From Pseudomonadota bacterium (lineage in GTDB: Bacteria; Pseudomonadota; Gammaproteobacteria; Steroidobacterales; Steroidobacteraceae), in the NCBI GenBank assembly GCA_021787615.1, contig JAJYLP010000004.1, forward strand, positions 26,399 through 90,398: 64,000 nt of DNA, in the 5' to 3' direction. The notes under the pieces were generated by a model. The model searched no databases and had not been told where the DNA came from. It worked only from the letters and a program-made list of their open reading frames with translations. Both the position numbers and the translations under genes were made by a program. This document shows, piece after piece, positions 21,863-32,266 of this stretch; position 1 is the first letter of the stretch, and each line of letters starts with the position of its first letter.

Positions 21863-23038
21863 TCAGTGACGCGGCGAGACGCGGAAGGCGGTGATATCGC
21901 CGACGTCGTTGATCACGACGACCTCGTTGCCGATCACCACCGGCGGGTTGGACACGCGCACCCCGCCCGTCTCGGCCCGCGCTTCGAACGCCCCGGTGCG
22001 CTTGTTCAGCCAGTGCACATATCCCTGGTAGTCCGCGACGATCACCGCATCGTTGCTCACTGCCGGCTGCGTCAAGGAGCGAAAGCGCAGCGCCGCCTGA
22101 CTCCACAGCACCGCTCCGTTCTTGCGATTGAGCGCCTCAACCGCCCCGTCCTCCGTGGTCATGTAGACGGCGCGTTGTCCGAGGGCCAAACCGCGGAAGC
22201 TCGAGGCCTTATGCGACCACCAGGGCTGGCCGCTGTTGAGCGCCAGCATGTCGACCGTGCCGTGATAGCCGACCGTGTAGACATCCTTGCCGGCGACGAT
22301 TGCCGCGCCGTGCACGTCGGCGAGGCGCTCGATGGCGGTGCGGCCTTTCGGCTCCGAGACGGTCGCGAGCCATACCTGCGAACCGTCGGAGGCGTTCACC
22401 GCCAGCACCTTGCCGTTGGCGAAACCGCTGATCACCATGTGATCGGCGATCACCGGGATCGCCGCGCCGCGCAGCGACAGGGAGGGCATGTGCTGCTGCG
22501 TCTCCCACAGCTCGTGACCGTTCTGCGGCGAGAGCGCGTGCAGCACCCCGTCGATGGTGCGCACGGCGATCAGGTCCGAGGACACCGCGGGAGAGGAAAC
22601 CACCTCGTCCGCGAGCCGCACTTTCCACAGCAGCTTGCCGTTGTCCGCATCGAACGCAGCCACCTCGCCGTCGGTGGCGCCGAGCACGAGCAGTTTGCCG
22701 TGCACCGCCGGGCCACCGCCGAAGGGGATGTGCGTGTCGGTCCGCCAAAGCTGCCGGCCCGTGCGGGCATTGAACGCCGCCACCACGCCGTCGTGCCCCG
22801 AGGCGAACAGGCGCTCGCCGCGCACCACGAGCCGCAGGCCGAGCAGCAGCGCCCGGGTCTTGGAATCGCCGAAACCCCAGAAATTGAACAGGTGGAAGCC
22901 GCCGACCGAGTCGCTCCAGATCCTGCGCACGCGCAGCGTCGACTTGATGGGGGCGAGCTTGGCCGGCTGATCCACCTCCTTGTGCGAGCAGGCGGCCAGC
23001 AGCCAGGTCGCCGCGAGCGCCGCGGCCCAGAATCGCAT
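21863..23038 (-). CDS. bamB: Outer membrane assembly lipoprotein BamB
   Basis: Lipobox WLLAACSH; PQQ-like beta-propeller repeats; gene order next to der. Confidence 0.9.
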   Translation of the reverse strand: MRFWAAALAATWLLAACSHKEVDQPAKLAPIKSTLRVRRIWSDSVGGFHLFNFWGFGDSKTRALLLGLRLVVRGERLFASGHDGVVAAFNARTGRQLWRTDTHIPFGGGPAVHGKLLVLGATDGEVAAFDADNGKLLWKVRLADEVVSSPAVSSDLIAVRTIDGVLHALSPQNGHELWETQQHMPSLSLRGAAIPVIADHMVISGFANGKVLAVNASDGSQVWLATVSEPKGRTAIERLADVHGAAIVAGKDVYTVGYHGTVDMLALNSGQPWWSHKASSFRGLALGQRAVYMTTEDGAVEALNRKNGAVLWSQAALRFRSLTQPAVSNDAVIVADYQGYVHWLNKRTGAFEARAETGGVRVSNPPVVIGNEVVVINDVGDITAFRVSPRH

Positions 23039-23097
23039 CGATCTCGTGGTATTCGTGTGCAAGAGTCTCATCCCGCTCGGTATCGGTTCGGCCGGTG

Positions 23098-23811
23098 CTA
23101 CTTGCCGCTTGGGGGCTGGGCGGCGCCCGCAGCCTGCCGCGCGCCTGGGGCGGCGGCAGCATTGGACGGCCCGCCGGGCAGATTGGCGGCGATTTGCGAA
23201 ATCTCCAGAGCCAGCAGCTGCCGGTTGGTCTCCCCACCCGGATCGCTGGCGCGCGCCAGGCGGTACTGGGCGAGTGCCTCGCGCTTCTTGCCCATTGCGT
23301 AGTACGCGTCGCCGCGGACAACCGCGAAGCGCGGCGCAAACGCGCCGGGATCGGCGCCCCCGAGGGTGCGCAGCGCCAGCTGCGGCTGATGCAGAGCGAT
23401 CTGGACACGCGCCAAGCGCAGCCGGGCGACCAGCCCCAGAATCGCATCGTGCGGATGCTCCATCACCTCGGTGAGCTCGGAGGCCGCGCGAGCGAGGTGC
23501 CCGGTCTGCACGAACGAGGCAGCCGAGGCGAGCCGGGCCTGATCGGCGTAGGGGGTGGAGCCGTACTGCCGCTCGAGCGTCCCGGCCACGGCGAACCCCT
23601 GAGCCTGATTGCCGCCCGCGAAAGCCTTCTCCATCTGCGCGTAGAGCGCGCTCCCGGCCAGGTCACGCCCGTTGACGTGCGACTGCCACCAGCGGTAGCC
23701 GCCGAGTCCGAGCGCGGCGATCGCCACGCCGGCCAGCATGGCCGGCCCGTTCGTGCGCAGCCACGCCAGCAGCGCTTCCCATTTCTCGCGTTCGTCAAGA
23801 TAACTGTCCAC
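23098..23811 (-). CDS. YfgM-like TPR membrane protein
   Basis: MDSYLDEREKWEALLAWLRTNGPAMLAGVAIAALGLGGYRWWQ; between hisS and bamB. Confidence 0.85.
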   Translation of the reverse strand: MDSYLDEREKWEALLAWLRTNGPAMLAGVAIAALGLGGYRWWQSHVNGRDLAGSALYAQMEKAFAGGNQAQGFAVAGTLERQYGSTPYADQARLASAASFVQTGHLARAASELTEVMEHPHDAILGLVARLRLARVQIALHQPQLALRTLGGADPGAFAPRFAVVRGDAYYAMGKKREALAQYRLARASDPGGETNRQLLALEISQIAANLPGGPSNAAAAPGARQAAGAAQPPSGK

Positions 23812-23826
23812 GACCCCTCCTCGAAT

Positions 23827-25116
23827 TCAGGTCTGCACGGCGGGAGCGGCGAGTGCCGTTTCGATCGCCGCGGCCAGCTCGGGCAGCGGACTCTCGCTCT
23901 GACCGGCGTCGCGGCGCAAAGGTTTCAAGGCCGCGACGCCCCGCGCCAGCTCATCGTCTCCGAAAATCAGCGCCAGCGCCGCGCCGCTGCGGTCGGCACG
24001 GCGGAACTGCGTCTTGAAGTTGCCGCCACCGAGATTCAGCTCGAACCGCCGGCCCGGCAGCGCATCGCGCAGCCGCTCGGCGAGCTCGAGCCCGACAGCC
24101 GAGGCGCGCGCCCCGTTGACGACAATATAGACGTCCGCGGTCGGCGGCGCAGGCAGCTGACCGGCCTGGGTCAGCAGCGCGACGAGGCGCTCGATGCCCA
24201 TGGCGAATCCGATCCCCGGCGTGCTCTCGCCGCCGAGCTGGCCGATCAGCCCGTCGTAGCGCCCGCCGGAGCATACGGCATCCTGGGCACCGAGTGCGTC
24301 GGTAATCCACTCGAACACCGTACGGCTGTAGTAATCGAGACCGCGCACCAGGCGCGAATTGACGCGAAACGGGATCCCCAGCGCCTCAAGCGCCTGGCAA
24401 ACGGCCTGGAAGTGCTCGCGCGACTCGGGGTCGAGGTGATCGGTCAGCACCGGCGCAGCCTCGATCAGCGCGCGCATCTCGGGATTCTTGCTGTCGAGCA
24501 CGCGCAGTGGATTGCCTTCGAGGCGCCGGCGGCTGTCGGCGTCGAGCTGGCCGTGGTGGGCACGCAGATACTCGACGAGCTTCTCCCGGTACACGCGCCG
24601 CGCCTCGGGCGCTCCGAGGGAATTGATCTCCAGCCGCACGCGCGTGATGCCGAGCCGCCGCCACAGGCGCGCCGCGAGCGCGATCAGCTCCACATCGACG
24701 TCGGGGCCGGCGAAGCCCACGGCCTCCACGCTCACCTGGTGAAACTGCCGGTAGCGGCCCTTCTGCGGGCGCTCGTGGCGGAACATCGGCCCGATGCACC
24801 ACAGCTTGTGGCGCGCCCCGCGCAGCATGCCGTTGGAAATGAGCGCGCGCATGACCCCGGCTGTGCCCTCCGGGCGCAGCGTCAGGCTCTCCCCGCCCTG
24901 ATCGACGAAGGTGTACATCTCCTTCTCGACCACGTCGGTGTACTCGCCGATCGCGCGCTGGAACAGCTCCGTGCGCTCGACCACCGGCACGCGGATCTCC
25001 TGATAGCCGTAGGCGCCGAGCAGCTCCCGCGTGGCGGCCTCCAGCGTCTGCCATGCGGTGATTTCCGCGGGCAGCACGTCGTTCATGCCACGCACCGGTT
25101 GGATCTGTTCGCTCAA
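23827..25116 (-). CDS. hisS: Histidyl-tRNA synthetase
   Basis: QPVRGMNDVLPAEITAWQ; LTLRPEGTAGVMRAL; RGLDYYSRTVFEW. Confidence 0.96.
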   Translation of the reverse strand: MSEQIQPVRGMNDVLPAEITAWQTLEAATRELLGAYGYQEIRVPVVERTELFQRAIGEYTDVVEKEMYTFVDQGGESLTLRPEGTAGVMRALISNGMLRGARHKLWCIGPMFRHERPQKGRYRQFHQVSVEAVGFAGPDVDVELIALAARLWRRLGITRVRLEINSLGAPEARRVYREKLVEYLRAHHGQLDADSRRRLEGNPLRVLDSKNPEMRALIEAAPVLTDHLDPESREHFQAVCQALEALGIPFRVNSRLVRGLDYYSRTVFEWITDALGAQDAVCSGGRYDGLIGQLGGESTPGIGFAMGIERLVALLTQAGQLPAPPTADVYIVVNGARASAVGLELAERLRDALPGRRFELNLGGGNFKTQFRRADRSGAALALIFGDDELARGVAALKPLRRDAGQSESPLPELAAAIETALAAPAVQT

Positions 25117-25117
25117 C

Positions 25118-25963
25118 TCATCCTCCAGAATGCCGCGGTGCGGGCAGCAGCTGCCCTTGCGCGGTCACAGCGATCGAGGCGGCATGATCCCGCCCCACGT
25201 AGGGCACCGGTGCTGCCGCGCGGCCGTTGACGCTGAGCGTCGCGCCGACGGCATAGCCGAGCACGACGTGCAGCGGCGCGCCACCGGAAAACGACTTCGT
25301 CGTGCCCGCGCTCAGCGTGCCCCGGAACAGATGGTGGCCGGCGGCGTCGCTGACGCTCACCCAGCTCACAGCCGGAAATTGCAGCGTGATGCGCACGGCG
25401 CCCTGCGCCGTCGCCGGCGCTGTCGCTCGCGGCGGCGGCGGCGCCGCAGCGGCTGTGCGCGGCACGGCGCTCGCAGCCGTGACATGCGCGGGCCCGAGTG
25501 AAGTGCGGGTCTGCGGCCGCGCACTGTGCTGCACCGGCGCCGCCACCACCAGCAGCGCGTGCCGGCGCGACCAGCCCCACCATACCAGGCCGCCGACGAT
25601 CAGCACACCGGCGGCAATGAGGATCACCGCGATGTGCCGGCCGCCTTCGGCCGTCGCGTGCGGAATACGTGTCAGGTCCGGTGCCGGCATCACGGCCGAG
25701 GAGGCGAGCTGCGCATCGAGTGCCTCCTGCGACTCGCCGAGCAGCGCGGCGTAGCGGTGCAGGTAGCTCTTCACGTAGATCGGCGCGCCGAGCGCCTCGA
25801 ACCGCTCGGCCTCGAGCGCCTCGAGCGCCTCGCGGGAGACATGCAGCCGCTGCGCGGCCTGCGCGATGGTCAAGCCCGCCCGCTCGCGCGCGCCGCGCAG
25901 TCGCGCGCCAATGCCGCAGCCGGCCTCGCGGCGCGGCTCGCCGCCTGCTTCTTCCGCCATCAC
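25118..25963 (-). CDS. rodZ: RodZ-like HTH/DUF4115 protein
   Basis: GARLRGARERAGLTIAQAAQRLHVSREALEALEAERFEALGAPIYVKSYLHRYAALLG plus TM and C-terminal domain. Confidence 0.85.
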   Translation of the reverse strand: MMAEEAGGEPRREAGCGIGARLRGARERAGLTIAQAAQRLHVSREALEALEAERFEALGAPIYVKSYLHRYAALLGESQEALDAQLASSAVMPAPDLTRIPHATAEGGRHIAVILIAAGVLIVGGLVWWGWSRRHALLVVAAPVQHSARPQTRTSLGPAHVTAASAVPRTAAAAPPPPRATAPATAQGAVRITLQFPAVSWVSVSDAAGHHLFRGTLSAGTTKSFSGGAPLHVVLGYAVGATLSVNGRAAAPVPYVGRDHAASIAVTAQGQLLPAPRHSGG

Positions 25964-25965
25964 GC

Positions 25966-26747
25966 TCAGCCAGGGTTGTGTCGGGGGACGGCCAGGGCGT
26001 GGGCCTGGGCCGAGTCGGGAAAATCGAGCTGCAGCTGGCGCGCATAGAGCGCCGCAGCGAGCGCATCGCCCTCGGCGCGCGTGACCTTCACCGCGAGCAA
26101 CAGCATGTCGGGCGTCTCGTTGTTGGAGGCCAGAAACCTCTTGATCAGCGCGTGGGCCTGCGCGAACCGGCCCTGCTTGTAATCAAGATCGGCGAGCTGC
26201 CAGGCGGCCTGCTCGAAGCCCGGGCTCACCACCAGCGCCGACTCGAACATCTGAATTGCCCTGGGGTACTGATGCGCCACGCGCAGGCAGACTCCGGCGT
26301 TGGTGTAGGCGGCCGCGGGGGTCAGGTAGAGCGGGTTGCTCGCGGCCTTGAGAAAGTACTTCACACCCTCGTCGGTGCGTCCGGCGTTGCACAGATACAC
26401 CGCGTAGTCGTTCTGGTAGTCCGGATCATTCGGCGCAAGCCGCAGCGCCTCGCGGAATTCGCGGTCGGCCTGCCGCGGCTCACCGAGCCGCTCGAACAGC
26501 AGCGCGCGCGCGCTGTGCACATTCGGATCGTCGGGATTCTCGCGCAGCGCCCGATCGAGCTTGCGCTTGGCGACCGCCAGCTCCCCGCGTTGCAGGTAGG
26601 CGACGCCGAGCTCGGTGTTGAATATCGCCGCCTGGTGGTGGTCGCGCACTACTTGAGGATTGCTGCAGCCGGCGAGCAGCATCGCCGCGAGCCCGGCGCA
26701 CGCGCCGGCGAGCGTGCCCCGTGACCGCCGGGTGAGCCGGGCGGCGC

Positions 26748-26751
<4 letters not shown>
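25966..26751 (-). CDS. pilW: Type IV pilus biogenesis/stability protein PilW (PilF) lipoprotein
   Basis: MLLAGCSN lipobox; TPR repeats; between rodZ and rlmN. Confidence 0.85.
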
Positions 26752-27866
<1,115 letters not shown>

Positions 27867-27881
27867 GGGCGTCAGGCGGCC

Positions 27882-28310
27882 TCAGCCGCGCGGGTGCAGC
27901 TCCGTGGCGCTGAAGAAATACGTGATCTCGCGCTCGGCAGTCTCGGGAGCATCCGAGCCGTGCACCACGTTACGCTCGATACTCTCGGCCAGATCGGCGC
28001 GAATGGTGCCGGGAGCGGCCTTCTTCGGGTCGGTGGCACCCATGATGTCGCGATTGCGCGCGATCGCGTTCTCGCCCTCGAGCACCTGCACCATGACCGG
28101 CCCGGAGGTCATGTAGCGCACCAGGTCCTTGAAGAACGGCCGCTCACGGTGCACGGCGTAGAAGCCCTCCGCCTCGTGCAGCGACAGCCGCAGCATGCGG
28201 GCGGCAATGATGGACAGGCCGGCAGTCTCAAAGCGGCGGTAGACCTCGCCGATGAGATTGCGGGCGACGCCGTCGGGTTTGACGATGGACAGGGTGCGCT
28301 CAAGCGCCAT
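27882..28310 (-). CDS. ndk: Nucleoside diphosphate kinase
   Basis: [28 protein letters not shown]...[16 protein letters not shown]. Confidence 0.97.
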   Translation of the reverse strand: MALERTLSIVKPDGVARNLIGEVYRRFETAGLSIIAARMLRLSLHEAEGFYAVHRERPFFKDLVRYMTSGPVMVQVLEGENAIARNRDIMGATDPKKAAPGTIRADLAESIERNVVHGSDAPETAEREITYFFSATELHPRG

Positions 28311-28518
28311 TCGGATGACCTTTCGGGAGCGGAATGCGGAACGGGACGCAGCGGGCCGCCCCCCCGCCTGAGGGCGGCTGGCGGACCGGCGTCAATCAAG
28401 CTTTACAGTCTACCCGGTGATACCCGTGGGTGGCAATTTGGCCAAGCCGCCGAAGTGGCGGATTAGAAACGGATTTTGCAGAATTCCGCGCGCCGCGCAG
28501 CCGCACGGGCGGCGAGCC

Positions 28519-28842
28519 TCAGACCGAGAAGCTCTCGCCGCAGCCGCACTCGCCCTTGACGTTGGGATTGCGGAAGCGGAACGCTTCATTCAGCCCCTGC
28601 TTGACGAAGTCCACCGTGGTCCCGTCGATGAGCGGCAGGCTCTCAGGGTCGACGTACACCTTCACGCCGCGGTCCTCGAACACTACATCGCCCGGATGCT
28701 GCTCATCGGCGTAATTGACCACGTAAGCGAAGCCGGAGCAGCCGGTCTTGCGCACGCCCAAGCGCAGCCCGATGCCGTGCCCGCGGGCGGCGAGGAAATT
28801 GCGGATGCGGTGTGCGGCGGATTCGGTCAGGGAAATGGTCAT
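28519..28842 (-). CDS. iscA: Iron-sulfur cluster assembly protein IscA
   Basis: [20 protein letters not shown]...[16 protein letters not shown]. Confidence 0.93.
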   Translation of the reverse strand: MTISLTESAAHRIRNFLAARGHGIGLRLGVRKTGCSGFAYVVNYADEQHPGDVVFEDRGVKVYVDPESLPLIDGTTVDFVKQGLNEAFRFRNPNVKGECGCGESFSV

Positions 28843-28872
28843 GACGGTGTCGGACGTGCAGCTGCGCTCATT

Positions 28873-30363
28873 CTACACCGCGGGCCAGCGCCGCTGGCAC
28901 TCGCGAAGCGCATCCTCGAGCGTGAGCAGGCGCCCGAGCTTCTCCACCGGCACCGCGAGGGTCTGCGCCCACTCGGCCGGCGTGCCGGGCATCAACTCCT
29001 CGCCGGTGCGGCCCGGCAGCCGCCCGGCGAGCCACGCCGCCGCCGCGAGAGTGTGCGGGCAGCCGTACACCCGGTGCGACACGCCGCTCACCCGACCCGA
29101 GCAGACGCGCAGCCGGAAGCGGATCCACACGTCGCGTCCCGGGCCGCCGGCCTCGCCCACCACCTCGGCGTCCGCCGTCGCGCCGGTCCCGGGCAAATCC
29201 GTCGCCGGCGACAAGGCCCGCAGCCGCCTCACCTCGCGCTGCACGGCGACGGCGGCCCGGTCGATGTCCTCGGGCGTCGTGAAGCGACCGAAGCTGAAGC
29301 GCAGAGAACTCTGCGCGAGCTGCGAATCGCGCCCGAGTGCGCGCAGCACATAAGACGGCTCGCTCGAGGCTGAATTGCATGCCGACCCGGTCGAGAGGGC
29401 CAGCTCTTCGAGTCCCGTGACCAGGCTCTCTCCTTCGACGCCCTCGAAAGAGACATTGAGAACGCCCGGCACGCGCGGCGCTCCCTCGCCGTTGAGGTGC
29501 ACGCCCCTGATCGCGCGCAGCTGTCCCCACAGGCGCTCGCGCAATGCCGTCAGCCGCGGGCCCTCGGCCTCAAGCAGCGCCCGCGCCAGCGCGCAGGCCG
29601 CCCCGAAACCGACGATCTGATGCGTCGGCAGCGTGCCGGGGCGCAGTCCCCCCTCCTGGCCGCCGCCGACGAGCAGCGGAAGCACCCGTGCGCGCACACC
29701 CGCGCGCACGTAGAGCGCGCCGATTCCCTTCGGTCCGTACAGCTTGTGCGCGGTGAAAGACAGCAGATCGACCGGCAGCGCGTGCACCGCGACCGGAATC
29801 TTCCCGACCGCTTGCGCCGCATCGGTGTGATACAGGATGCCGCGCTCGCGGCACAGCGCTCCGATCGCCGCGACGTCCTGGATGACCCCGGTTTCGTTGT
29901 TGACCCACATGACCGACACCAGGACGGTCTCGGGGCGCAGCGCCGCCTCGACCGCACCCGGGTCGATCCGCCCGCTCCGGTCCGACGTCACCAGCGTGAC
30001 CGCGAAACCCTCCTTTTCCAGGCGCTTGCACGGATCGAGTCCCGCCTTGTGCTCGATGCGCGAGCTCACCACGTGCCGGCCCCGATGCGCCGCGGCATGC
30101 GCGACGCCGAGCACCGCCAGGTTGTCGGACTCGGTCGCCCCGGAGGTGAACACGATTTCCTCACTCGCGGCGCCAATCAGCGCGGCCACCTCGGCGCGCG
30201 CCGCCTCGATGCGCTTGGCGGCGCGCCGCCCGAACGCATGCAGCGAGGAGGGATTGCCGCAGCCGCCTTCGGCCGCCAGGGAGCGCGTCATTGCGCCAAT
30301 TACGGATGGGTCTACCGGAGTCGTCGCCGCATAGTCCAAATAGATCAGGTCGCGTGTGCTCAT
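28873..30363 (-). CDS. iscS: Cysteine desulfurase IscS fused to a degenerate C-terminal IscU-like domain
   Basis: DYAATTPVDPSV; FTSGATESDNLAVLG; FTAHKLYGPKGIGALYVR; LSTGSACNSASSEPSYVLRALG; C-terminal RVSGVSHRVYGCPHTLAAAAWLAGRLPGRTGEE resembles IscU YGCGSAIASSSLVTEWVKGKS. Confidence 0.88.
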   Translation of the reverse strand: MSTRDLIYLDYAATTPVDPSVIGAMTRSLAAEGGCGNPSSLHAFGRRAAKRIEAARAEVAALIGAASEEIVFTSGATESDNLAVLGVAHAAAHRGRHVVSSRIEHKAGLDPCKRLEKEGFAVTLVTSDRSGRIDPGAVEAALRPETVLVSVMWVNNETGVIQDVAAIGALCRERGILYHTDAAQAVGKIPVAVHALPVDLLSFTAHKLYGPKGIGALYVRAGVRARVLPLLVGGGQEGGLRPGTLPTHQIVGFGAACALARALLEAEGPRLTALRERLWGQLRAIRGVHLNGEGAPRVPGVLNVSFEGVEGESLVTGLEELALSTGSACNSASSEPSYVLRALGRDSQLAQSSLRFSFGRFTTPEDIDRAAVAVQREVRRLRALSPATDLPGTGATADAEVVGEAGGPGRDVWIRFRLRVCSGRVSGVSHRVYGCPHTLAAAAWLAGRLPGRTGEELMPGTPAEWAQTLAVPVEKLGRLLTLEDALRECQRRWPAV

Positions 30364-30477
30364 GGATGTTCAACCGCCGCAGCGAGGTACAGCGAGCGGG
30401 CAGCTCGCCGGCGCTTCGCCCCCATTGTGCGGTCGGCGTGGGTCTCTCTCCAGTCGGCCGCGGCGGAAGTTCAGGCT

Positions 30478-30532
30478 TTATATATCTAAATTATATGGAA
30501 TAGCTATATTATATGCAGTAGATATATATAAA
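30478..30532. promoter_or_regulatory. AT-rich dyad-symmetric element in divergent intergenic region
   Basis: TTTATATATCTA ... ATAGCTAT ... TAGATATATATAAA, near-perfect inverted repeat around a central palindrome. Confidence 0.45.
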
Positions 30533-30594
30533 AAAGAACGCAACCATAGCGGCCTGCAGTGACCGGCAACTCCCTAGACACACAGGATTTGACC

Positions 30595-31152
30595 ATGACC
30601 CTACGATCCATCTTTCTGTCGACCCTCGTCATCGGCCTCAGCGTGGCAGCTGCCGCCGCGGCCCCCCAGCCTGCCGGCTTCTGGCACTACCCGCTGATCA
30701 AGGGCTACGGCCCCGAGCACATTTGGCCCGGGGTGGTCGTGCGACCGAAGGCCGGTGTGACCTACAAAGCCCTGTTCGATCTGACCCAGGGAAAGCCGCA
30801 GGCGGCCAAGGTCAACCCGGGTCTCGATCACATCGCGCGCACGATCAACATCTTCGCCGCCGCCGGTGTGCCCCTCAAACACATGAAGTTCGCAGTGATC
30901 ATCCACGGACCGGCCACGCCGATCGCGTTGAGCGCAGCGGCCTACCAGGCGAAGTTCGGCCACCCCAACCCCAACCTCGCGCTGATCGCCACGCTGCGCA
31001 AGGACGGCATCGATCTGTTCGTCTGCGGCAACGCGCTCGGTGACATGCACTTCACCCCGGCCGAGGTCAACCCGGACATCCACGTCGCGCTCTCGGCGCT
31101 GTCCACGGTGATCATCCTGCAGAACCGCGGTTACGCCCTGGTGCGCATGTAA
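30595..31152 (+). CDS. Exported DsrE/DsrF-like protein
   Basis: Signal peptide; RTINIFAAAGVPLKHMKFAVIIHGPATPIAL...GIDLFVCGNAL. Confidence 0.8.
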   Translation: MTLRSIFLSTLVIGLSVAAAAAAPQPAGFWHYPLIKGYGPEHIWPGVVVRPKAGVTYKALFDLTQGKPQAAKVNPGLDHIARTINIFAAAGVPLKHMKFAVIIHGPATPIALSAAAYQAKFGHPNPNLALIATLRKDGIDLFVCGNALGDMHFTPAEVNPDIHVALSALSTVIILQNRGYALVRM

Positions 31153-31210
31153 TTAATCCGCCCCGCGGCCGCGGCGCGGGTTCGCCGCGCCGCGGCAGAG
31201 GAGAAATCCG

Positions 31211-32248
31211 ATGAGTCCGCTGCGCATGACCTGGGTGGCGAGCTGCGCGCTCGCCGCGATCCTCTCCTGCACCGCCCGAGCCGCCGACCTGGGCAAGCCG
31301 GTGACGCCCCCGCGCTATGCCGAACGACTTTATCCGCCCTGGTCGCACGGGCAGAACAATCCGGCGCTGCGCCGGGGCCTTGAGTTCACCGTGCCCGGGG
31401 TGGACGACATGGCCGACTTTCACGGCAGCATCGATCACCCCGCGCTGGTGATTTACGTCGGCGGCAACTATTACTTCGCGATGGCGCCGCTGGTGCAGGC
31501 GTTCGAGGCCGAGCATCCGCGGCTGCGCGGGCGGATCTTCTACGTGACCATTCCGCCCGGGCTTTTGATCAAGGCAATGGCGCTCGGCGGCACGTTCACC
31601 TCGGGCAACCTCACCTTCACGGCCGCGCCCGACGTGTATGCGGCGGGTCTGGAGAAGGTGCGAGCCCAGATCGCCGCCGGTCGGCTCGTGCCGCCCGCGG
31701 TGCCCTACACCACCAACAACCTGACCATCATGGTGCCAGCCGGCAATCCCGCGCACATCCGCGGGCTCCCCGACCTCGGCAAGCCCGGCGTGCGCCTGGC
31801 GATGCCCAACCCCGCCTGGGAGGGCGTCGCGCGGCAGATCGAGCTGGCCCTGACCAAGGCGGGCGGCCCGGCGCTGGCGCACACGGTCTACGTCGCCAAG
31901 GTCGCCGACGGACAGACGATCCTGACGCATATCCACCATCGCCAGACGCCGCTGTTCCTGATGCAGGGCCTGGCCGATGCCGGCGTCACCTGGAAGTCGG
32001 AGGCGATCTTCCAGGAGCAGGTCGGGCACCCCATCAGCCACGTCGACATTCCCGCGTCCGAAAACGTCACGGCCATCTACGCGGCCGCCGTGGTGCGCGG
32101 CGCGCGCCACCCGCGGGCTGCCCGCGCCTGGATCACGTTCCTGCGCTCACCCGCGGCGCAGCGCATCTTCGCCCGTTACGGCTTCAAGCCCATCGCCGGC
32201 GGGGACAAGGCCCATCGAGGCGGCGCACGCGCCTCGGGCCGCCGTTAA
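31211..32248 (+). CDS. Periplasmic solute-binding protein (ModA-like), no adjacent ABC genes
   Basis: Signal peptide; PYTTNNLTIMVPAGNPAHIRGLPDLGKPGVRLAMPNPAWEGV; RHPRAARAWITFLRSPAAQRIFARYGF. Confidence 0.8.
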   Translation: MSPLRMTWVASCALAAILSCTARAADLGKPVTPPRYAERLYPPWSHGQNNPALRRGLEFTVPGVDDMADFHGSIDHPALVIYVGGNYYFAMAPLVQAFEAEHPRLRGRIFYVTIPPGLLIKAMALGGTFTSGNLTFTAAPDVYAAGLEKVRAQIAAGRLVPPAVPYTTNNLTIMVPAGNPAHIRGLPDLGKPGVRLAMPNPAWEGVARQIELALTKAGGPALAHTVYVAKVADGQTILTHIHHRQTPLFLMQGLADAGVTWKSEAIFQEQVGHPISHVDIPASENVTAIYAAAVVRGARHPRAARAWITFLRSPAAQRIFARYGFKPIAGGDKAHRGGARASGRR

Positions 32249-32266
32249 CCTCGTGCGGAGAACACC

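Noticed and set aside
23095-25230. 711-aa forward ORF antisense to yfgM/hisS
   Set aside because: Shadow ORF of conserved genes
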